Origin: JAHEIJ01 sp040235565
GTDB taxonomy: Bacteria; Pseudomonadota; Gammaproteobacteria; UBA6429; Thiohalophilaceae
Direction: 5' to 3'
Length of the DNA: 11,955 nt
Assembly (NCBI GenBank): GCA_040235565.1
Contig: JBECLA010000077.1
Span: 1-11,955 of the forward strand
Shown here: positions 7,524 to 11,955 of the stretch, piece after piece
Layout: each line of letters starts with the position of its first letter
How positions within the stretch are numbered: position 1 is the first letter of the stretch
Translations under genes and position numbers: made by a program
The notes under the pieces: model-generated
Told to the model about the DNA's origin: nothing
The model's input: only the letters and a program-made list of their open reading frames with translations
Databases searched by the model: none

Positions 7524-7997
7524 TTACGGTTTTACGTAGAGATAACCTTTCTGTTGCAGGTCGGCAACCTGGGCAACGCCAGAAGGTATGATTTCCGCGT
7601 ATTCGCTGATTTTGTTTTTATCAATCTTTTTACCGCGGATGGTATTGGCACACATCTGGAACTTCACACCACGATTTGCCAGGCTGGCAACGGTGTCATT
7701 GAAGTTATAAACCTTACCATTTTTATCTTTCTTGCCCATGGCACCATCAACCAGTGCGAAAGCACCGCTGCTGTGGGTAACTACTATCAGTTCAATGTTT
7801 TCATCGCCCAGGGCATTCAGGTGATTTTTAACATTACGCAAAGCGCCGGTAGCGGTATGGATGTTGTTGATGTGGTAAACCACTTTCTGCTTGTTGTAGC
7901 CATTTTTCGCGGTACCAGCCTGAGCGGTAGTGGTCAAGCTCAGAGCCATTAAGGCGGCGGCTATCAGCCACACGGTTTTATTTAATGCTGACTTCAT
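7524..7997 (-). CDS. Secreted DsrE/DsrF-like protein (COG1416 type)
   Basis: This small protein belongs to the DsrE/F-like family, whose cytoplasmic members carry sulfur on a cysteine. The 157 residues begin with a Sec signal peptide (hydrophobic 8-20, cleavage likely after AQA at 25-27), so the mature protein is periplasmic. KVVYHINN (38-45) is the first beta strand, IELIVVTHSSG (68-78) the next, and VKFQMCANTIRGKKID (111-126) holds the single cysteine, Cys116, at the position where COG1416 proteins usually have one. The C-terminus LQQKGYLYVKP is typical of that group. The ATG has a strong GGAGGA (8004-8009). A sigma-54 promoter and activator-type palindrome lie upstream, matching those of soxYZ, so it is probably induced together with the sulfur carrier. 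The biochemical role of this secreted subgroup is not established; a periplasmic sulfur-binding function is inference. Confidence 0.85.
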   Translation of the reverse strand: MKSALNKTVWLIAAALMALSLTTTAQAGTAKNGYNKQKVVYHINNIHTATGALRNVKNHLNALGDENIELIVVTHSSGAFALVDGAMGKKDKNGKVYNFNDTVASLANRGVKFQMCANTIRGKKIDKNKISEYAEIIPSGVAQVADLQQKGYLYVKP

Positions 7998-8039
7998 ATT
8001 ATCTCCTCCATATGGATTTTTTTACTGCACGGTTTATAT

Positions 8040-8055
8040 AGCAAGCATCATTCCA
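8040..8055 (-). promoter_or_regulatory. Sigma-54 (-24/-12) promoter of the DsrE-like gene
   Basis: On the minus strand TGGAATGATGCTTGCT fits TGGCACG-N4-TTGCW with two mismatches in the -24 element and a perfect -12 element, and keeps the ten-base GG-to-GC spacing. Transcription would begin near 8028, about 30 bases before the ATG, leaving just room for the strong ribosome-binding site. Confidence 0.75.
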
Positions 8056-8095
8056 GAAAATGACGATTGATATATTCTTTTATTTTTCAATAACT

Positions 8096-8108
8096 TATCA
8101 AAATATAA
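8096..8108. promoter_or_regulatory. Possible IHF site
   Basis: TATCAAAATATAA matches WATCAR-N4-TTR with one mismatch and sits in AT-rich DNA between the activator palindrome (8142-8154) and the sigma-54 promoter (8040-8055), where IHF usually bends the DNA. The IHF consensus is loose, so this is only suggestive. Confidence 0.35.
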
Positions 8109-8141
8109 CCCAATCCAGACGCAAACCCGGCCTTGAGAAGC

Positions 8142-8162
8142 TTGCAAATTGCACCTTCGCAA
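8142..8162 (-). promoter_or_regulatory. Putative upstream activator site of the DsrE-like gene
   Basis: TTGCA-AAT-TGCAC (8142-8154) is a one-mismatch copy of the TTGCA-N3-TGCAA palindrome, and an additional GCAA half-site ends at 8162. Read toward its target gene it shares TGCAATTTGCAA with the distal site before the kinase gene, and 11 of these 12 bases with the soxY site. It is centred about 106 bases upstream of the -12 element. It lies in the 182-base gap after the response regulator stop; no clear terminator for the regulator operon is visible there. Confidence 0.65.
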
Positions 8163-8179
8163 CTGGCAGAGGGTGAATT

Positions 8180-9550
8180 TTACACTGCTTCCGGATCGCT
8201 TTCATAACGTCGCAATTTTCGCCATAGCGTGGTCTTATCAATGCCGAGCACCTCGGCGGCCTTGTTCTTTTTGCCGTTAAAGCATTTCAGGACATGGTTA
8301 ATATATTCCTGCTCAAGTTCGGTAAGTGAAAAAAACTCATCGGCTGAAAACATCACGGGCAGGTTAGCCTCATTGTCATCAGAAGGTTTCTCGCCTTCCC
8401 AATGCAGCACAGGTCCCTCGGCCAGAATGACACAGCGCTCAATGGTATTACGCAATTCACGAATATTGCCCGGCCAATCTGCCATGCATAAGCGTTGCAA
8501 GGAGTCCTTGTCAAATTCCTGGATCTGTCGGTTATAACGTTCATTAAATTCGTTAATAAACTGCTTAACCAGTGCGGGGATATCATCCCGTCTTGCGGCC
8601 AAAGGAGGCACATGGATATTGACCACGTTCAGGCGATGATAAAAGTCATGCCGTAGCTTACCTTCCTGTACCATCTGCTCGAGGTTACGGTTACTCGCAG
8701 CAATAATACGGATATCAATTGGAATGGAAGTGGATCCCCCGACGCGGGTGATACGATTTTCCTCGATAGCGCGCATTAATTTTACCTGCATGGCATCAGA
8801 GATATTGCAGATTTCATCCAGAAACAGCGTTCCGCCATCGGCTTGTTCCATCAAACCGTGTTTTCGCTGCGTGGCACCGGTAAATGCCCCCTTCTCATGC
8901 CCGAACAACTCGCTTTCCAGCAAGGTTTCACTGAGAGCGCCACAATCAACAGCAACGAATGGTGCTTCTTTGCGCGGACTGTAATCATGCAGGGCCCGGG
9001 CGACCAGTTCCTTCCCGGTACCTGACTCACCACTGATCACCGCGCTGCAACTGACCTCCGCGACTTTCTCGATAGTATTAAACAGACTTTTCATTACTTC
9101 AGAGTCGCCAATCATCCCGTACTGGTTTCGATTCTGACCGAGTTGACGTTTAAGTAATTTGTTCTCGTTTCGTAGTCTGGCATTCTTGAGGGCGCGTTCC
9201 ATTAACAGACGCAGCTCCGAGAAATCGAATGGCTTCTTGATAAAATCCGAGGCACCACGCTTCATCGCTTCGACGGCATTTTCAACCGATGAATAACCGG
9301 TCATTACCAGAATCGGCACTTCCTGATCGATTTCCCGTAACTGGGTAAGCAGTTCAAAACCGGTCATCCCGGGCATGCGCAAATCAGTAATGACGATATC
9401 TGCACCCTCTTTGGCAAATGCTGCAAGGCATTGTCGCGGATTCTGAAAAACCTGGCACGCATAACGGGCGTTATCGCAATTGCGTTGCATAACCCGTCCG
9501 GTAACAACATCGTCATCAACAAATAATACGCGGGTTAGTTTATCCGACAT
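8180..9550 (-). CDS. Sigma-54-dependent response regulator, NtrC family
   Basis: A phosphorylation-controlled activator of sigma-54 RNA polymerase. Residues 1-120 are a receiver domain with acidic pair Asp12/Asp13, phosphoacceptor Asp56 in ITDLRMPGM, Thr84 and Lys106. Residues about 145-375 are the AAA+ domain: Walker A GESGTGKE (174-181), the sigma-54-contacting loop GAFTGA (221-226), Walker B GGTLFLDE (239-246), and RHDFYHRL with the arginine finger region (300-307). A Fis-type helix-turn-helix lies at about 410-450. All key residues are intact, so it should be a working activator. The ATG has GGAGGAG four bases upstream, inside the end of the kinase gene, and the two frames overlap by 11 bases. 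The likely targets are the neighbouring palindromes before soxY, the DsrE-like gene and its own operon (inference). A sigma-54 two-component system linked to sox genes is known in Acidithiobacillus caldus (TspS/TspR); whether this is its ortholog cannot be judged here. Confidence 0.95.
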   Translation of the reverse strand: MSDKLTRVLFVDDDVVTGRVMQRNCDNARYACQVFQNPRQCLAAFAKEGADIVITDLRMPGMTGFELLTQLREIDQEVPILVMTGYSSVENAVEAMKRGASDFIKKPFDFSELRLLMERALKNARLRNENKLLKRQLGQNRNQYGMIGDSEVMKSLFNTIEKVAEVSCSAVISGESGTGKELVARALHDYSPRKEAPFVAVDCGALSETLLESELFGHEKGAFTGATQRKHGLMEQADGGTLFLDEICNISDAMQVKLMRAIEENRITRVGGSTSIPIDIRIIAASNRNLEQMVQEGKLRHDFYHRLNVVNIHVPPLAARRDDIPALVKQFINEFNERYNRQIQEFDKDSLQRLCMADWPGNIRELRNTIERCVILAEGPVLHWEGEKPSDDNEANLPVMFSADEFFSLTELEQEYINHVLKCFNGKKNKAAEVLGIDKTTLWRKLRRYESDPEAV

Positions 9551-11498
9551 GCATCTCCTCCAGCCTCTCCTCTATTTCCTGGCTTTCGTCCTGTGTCTGG
9601 GGCAGGCAAATATGCACCTTTACACCACCATGACTGGTATTTTCCAGCGACAAACTGCCGTTATGGCGTTGCACAATGCCATAACTGATAGACAAGCCTA
9701 ACCCGGTACCCTGACCTTCTTCCTTGGTGGTAAAGAAGGGATCAAATATCTTCGAGTAATCGTTTTCTTTAATCCCTGCACCATAGTCAGTAATATCGAT
9801 TTCAACAAACCCATCGCTCTGTCTTGCTTCGATGACAATCTGTGAACCAGCGGGCGAAGCCTGCACGGCATTGAGCAGAATATTCACCAAAACTTGTTGT
9901 AACAGATTTGCATCACCCTGCATTGGCAAGTTTGGTGCAATATGAGTTTGCAACTCTATCTTGCTGCTCTCGATACGATAACGTAACAACTCAATGGTTT
10001 CTGCCAGTAATTCGGTCATATCAAAACGGATATGACTCGGTTTTTTCTCGCGCGCAAAACTCAGAATACCCTGTACAATTTGTGCACACCGTTCGCCTTC
10101 TTTCTTGAGTATCTTGATATCATCTTTGATCTCTGATTTATCTTCATCGAGTGTTTCTTCGATAAGGCTGGCAAGTGACATAATATTCATCAACGGATTA
10201 TTAATCTCATGGCCGATACCCGCTGCCAGTTGTCCCAATGCCGCCAGCCGTTCGGATTGACAGGCCGCATGCACAGCTTGTTCTCTTTCCTTCTCGGTGG
10301 TCTCCAGCTTGTGTGCAAGATAATTAAAGGCGGTGCCAGCCTGGCTGACTTCATCGCGGCTTGATATAGATTCCTGGTATCGGGCCTTTCTGTCACCATC
10401 AGCATAATGCCGGATAATCTCAGCCAGCTTATGCACAGGGGCAGTCAGTCTGCCCGAAGCCCAGACAGCCACCAGTAAACTGACAAACAATAATAATGTC
10501 AGCAATACCCAGATAGATTCACGCATTTTATTGATGGGAGCCAGTACGGTGGCACTGTCTGCTTCCATCACCAGCAGCCATTGCGTATCGCGATCTACAT
10601 AAGGCGATACTTTTCGATAAAACAGCATCCGGCCATCATCAAGGAACATGGTGCCATTGGCCTGAGTGTCGTGGATTTGTTGCCATTCTGGTTTCGTCAA
10701 GGTATTAAAAAAGCGAAACTGGGTACCCACCTGATCGGCGAACCGTTTAGAGGAATCAGGGTGATACAGATAGATACCATCACGTAAGCCACCTTGATCC
10801 AATTCAACAATATAGGCTGTGGCCGAATGACCGCCTAATGCTGTTTCGATCGTGGCATCAAGACGCGTGCCCCACATGTTAACCACCAGTACGCCCTCAA
10901 GATTATCGACTTCATCCTTGATGGGGACTGAATAACGTACCATGGCGGGACAAAAATCAGCATCCTGGCTGACCTGACCGAGCTCAAAATCAGACATGAC
11001 AACCCGCCCCTGTTTTATCGCTTCCTTGAAAAAGGGTCGATTGGCCTGATCGGCAATGAACAAGCGGCCGGTGCGGCCATCAATTTGATGTGCCTCAATC
11101 GGTTTACCTTCCTTGACCTTTACCAGTGTTTTACCTTCGGCATTGATAAATCGCAAAGCCTGGATACTGGGGACGGAATGTTGATAATTCAGAAAAAACT
11201 GCTGTAAATCTTCAGCGTAACGTTGATAGCCCTGCGGTTCGGCATCGGGCTGGCTGTTGGCCAGGGTGGCGAATTGGCGGATTGCCGGTACACGTCCCAG
11301 ACCGTTGGCGATCGATTTCTGATTGCTGAGGATAAGGTTGATTTCCCCCGCCATTTTGTCGAGCGTACCATGCATGGCGGTATCGGTTCGCGTGGTCAAT
11401 TCCCGCTCCATTCGATCCACCACGCCGAAAAGCAACACCAGCAGTGGGACGCTGCTAAATAACGACAGAACGATGAACAGTTTGTGACGGAGCTGCAT
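9540..11498 (-). CDS. Membrane sensor histidine kinase, NtrB-like, with double-Cache-type periplasmic sensor
   Basis: This kinase is the cognate partner of the overlapping response regulator. Residues 7-27 form the first membrane helix, about 28-327 a large periplasmic region resembling a dCache sensor (helix followed by two mixed alpha/beta parts, e.g. IQALRFINAEGKTLVKV and GVLVVNMWG), and 328-347 the second membrane helix. A HAMP domain follows (about 348-402), then the dimerisation/phosphoacceptor helix with His430 in AAGIGHEINNPL. The ATPase domain has the N box around 539-544, G1 DYGAGI (571-576), FDPFF (585-589) and G2 GTGLGL (597-602). All catalytic elements are intact. The sensor region contains a single cysteine, Cys183. 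A weak ribosome-binding site AAGG (11507-11510) precedes the ATG, which keeps the first membrane helix complete. The ligand is unknown; a reduced sulfur compound is a guess from the neighbours. Confidence 0.94.
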   Translation of the reverse strand: MQLRHKLFIVLSLFSSVPLLVLLFGVVDRMERELTTRTDTAMHGTLDKMAGEINLILSNQKSIANGLGRVPAIRQFATLANSQPDAEPQGYQRYAEDLQQFFLNYQHSVPSIQALRFINAEGKTLVKVKEGKPIEAHQIDGRTGRLFIADQANRPFFKEAIKQGRVVMSDFELGQVSQDADFCPAMVRYSVPIKDEVDNLEGVLVVNMWGTRLDATIETALGGHSATAYIVELDQGGLRDGIYLYHPDSSKRFADQVGTQFRFFNTLTKPEWQQIHDTQANGTMFLDDGRMLFYRKVSPYVDRDTQWLLVMEADSATVLAPINKMRESIWVLLTLLLFVSLLVAVWASGRLTAPVHKLAEIIRHYADGDRKARYQESISSRDEVSQAGTAFNYLAHKLETTEKEREQAVHAACQSERLAALGQLAAGIGHEINNPLMNIMSLASLIEETLDEDKSEIKDDIKILKKEGERCAQIVQGILSFAREKKPSHIRFDMTELLAETIELLRYRIESSKIELQTHIAPNLPMQGDANLLQQVLVNILLNAVQASPAGSQIVIEARQSDGFVEIDITDYGAGIKENDYSKIFDPFFTTKEEGQGTGLGLSISYGIVQRHNGSLSLENTSHGGVKVHICLPQTQDESQEIEERLEEMHVG

Positions 11499-11511
11499 TC
11501 ACGATACCTTA

Positions 11512-11524
11512 TTGCAGAATGCAA
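11512..11524. promoter_or_regulatory. Perfect palindrome TTGCA-N3-TGCAA just before the kinase gene
   Basis: TTGCA-GAA-TGCAA is a perfect copy of the shared palindrome, 13 bases upstream of the kinase ATG and next to its ribosome-binding site. In this position a bound protein would more likely repress than activate, as in autoregulated ntrBC-type operons. No convincing sigma-70 promoter is visible between this site and the distal copy. Confidence 0.6.
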
Positions 11525-11593
11525 ACAGTATGACAGCAGAGAGGCAAGAGTTACAGAAAAATGGCCAAATATCGGCTTCTTCTAAAATATATT

Positions 11594-11606
11594 TTGCAAA
11601 TTGCAA
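11594..11606. promoter_or_regulatory. Perfect palindrome TTGCA-N3-TGCAA, distal copy before the kinase gene
   Basis: TTGCA-AAT-TGCAA is a second perfect copy, centred 82 bases upstream of the proximal one. Read toward the kinase gene it sits in AGGGTTGCAATTTGCAA, 14 of 16 bases of which (from the second base on) equal the soxY activator site. It is the closest relative of the soxY and DsrE-gene sites, so it is the best candidate for a regulator-binding site in this promoter region. Confidence 0.6.
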
Positions 11607-11881
11607 CCCTTAATTCAGAATTGAGGTTGCCAGCATAATTTCTCGCAGCTAAACAAGAAGTTAACTAATACGTCGGTACGTCCCCCGGCGCTTGTCTGCT
11701 GCCGGGAGCGAATCTATCTATTATCGGTTTGGATTCAAGTAGCTAGGCAATATCCCGCCGCTAATCCGTTAGTTAGAACTCGGAGCAGTGAGCGCGGGGA
11801 ATAATACCCAATAAAATGCGATTTTTGGCAAGTTTGCTGAAATTCAGCTAATTTCGCCACCTGTTCGCGAATGATAACCGA
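11607..11881. other. Non-coding stretch between the kinase operon and nuoN
   Basis: All frames on both strands are broken by stops. Several inverted repeats are visible: CCCGGC/GCCGGG (11684-11689 with 11701-11706, 11-base loop), CCCGC-c-GC with GCGCGGG (11754-11761 with 11792-11798, one bulged C) enclosing CTAA/TTAG (11761-11772), and GCTGA/TCAGC (11836-11848). TACGTC is repeated at 11669-11674 and 11677-11682. None has the T-run of an intrinsic terminator, and I recognise no known RNA family. It may be remnant sequence from the junction of the inserted block. Confidence 0.5.
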
Positions 11882-11955
11882 TTATCCTGGGAATGCCGCC
11901 TGACAGACCGCGAGCAGTCCACCGGGAAAAAGCCCCAGTCCCAGTACCGCAAGAC
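11882..11955 (-). CDS. nuoN: C-terminal end of a probable NADH-quinone oxidoreductase subunit N
   Basis: The minus strand has an open frame entering from the right edge and ending in TAA at 11882-11884. Its last 23 residues begin LAVLGLGLFPGGLLAVCQ, a hydrophobic helix followed by a short polar tail. The G-L-F-P-G-x-L pattern is typical of the C-terminus of NuoN, the proton-pumping antiporter-like membrane subunit of complex I. The second support is gene order: in several gammaproteobacteria the nuo operon ends with nuoN next to tRNA-fMet and rimP-nusA-infB. The fragment is short; NuoM or another antiporter-like subunit remains possible. Confidence 0.6.
   Translation of the reverse strand, partial: LAVLGLGLFPGGLLAVCQAAFPG

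Noticed and set aside
7452..7952. Plus-strand frame of 166 codons opposite the DsrE-like gene
   Set aside because: It starts within the soxZ terminator, passes through the second terminator and is antisense to a well-supported gene with signal peptide and family motifs.
11493..11509. GG-N10-GC match on the minus strand resembling a sigma-54 promoter for the kinase operon, about 105 bases from the distal palindrome
   Set aside because: The -12 element would overlap the ATG and the transcript would begin inside the gene, removing the start codon and the first membrane helix. The -24 element (AGGTAT) is also poor. The match arises from the ribosome-binding site and start codon.
11594..11610. 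Second GG-N10-GC match on the minus strand at the distal palindrome
   Set aside because: The -24 half (AGGGTT) departs strongly from TGGCAC, and the spacing follows from the palindrome itself, which is better explained as a regulator-binding site.

Overview
The window comes from a gammaproteobacterial-type chromosome of a sulfur oxidiser. The evidence is an almost complete translation/transcription operon (initiator tRNA, rimP, nusA, infB, rbfA, truB, rpsO) whose proteins are close in length and motifs to those of E. coli, a NuoN-like tail at the right edge, and between them a sulfur-oxidation gene set (soxY, soxZ, a secreted DsrE-like protein). Species cannot be named from the sequence.

Layout. 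Positions 1-6292 are minus-strand housekeeping. From right to left: a strong sigma-70-type promoter, an initiator tRNA-fMet with encoded CCA, an intrinsic terminator, a second probable promoter, a terminator-like hairpin directly ahead of the rimP ribosome-binding site, then rimP, nusA, infB, rbfA, truB, a probable rpsO promoter and the first nine codons of rpsO. Positions 6293-11640 are an accessory block. Plus-strand soxY-soxZ face a minus-strand secreted DsrE-like gene, with two strong intrinsic terminators between them. Next come a minus-strand NtrC-type response regulator and a membrane histidine kinase whose reading frames overlap by 11 bases. Positions 11607-11881 are non-coding. Positions 11882-11955 hold the last 23 codons of a probable nuoN, also minus strand. 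In several gammaproteobacteria nuoN lies next to the tRNA-fMet/rimP/nusA operon, so the sulfur block looks like an insertion into that conserved order.

How it works together. The most notable content is a possible self-contained regulatory circuit. The response regulator has the GAFTGA loop needed to act on sigma-54. Good sigma-54 (-24/-12) promoter matches lie before soxY (6509-6524) and before the DsrE-like gene (8040-8055). A shared palindrome, TTGCA-N3-TGCAA, lies about 85-105 bp upstream of both -12 elements, and two perfect copies sit upstream of the kinase gene. The inference is that the kinase senses a periplasmic signal, the regulator binds these palindromes, and soxYZ plus the periplasmic DsrE-like protein are switched on together while the kinase-regulator operon is autoregulated.
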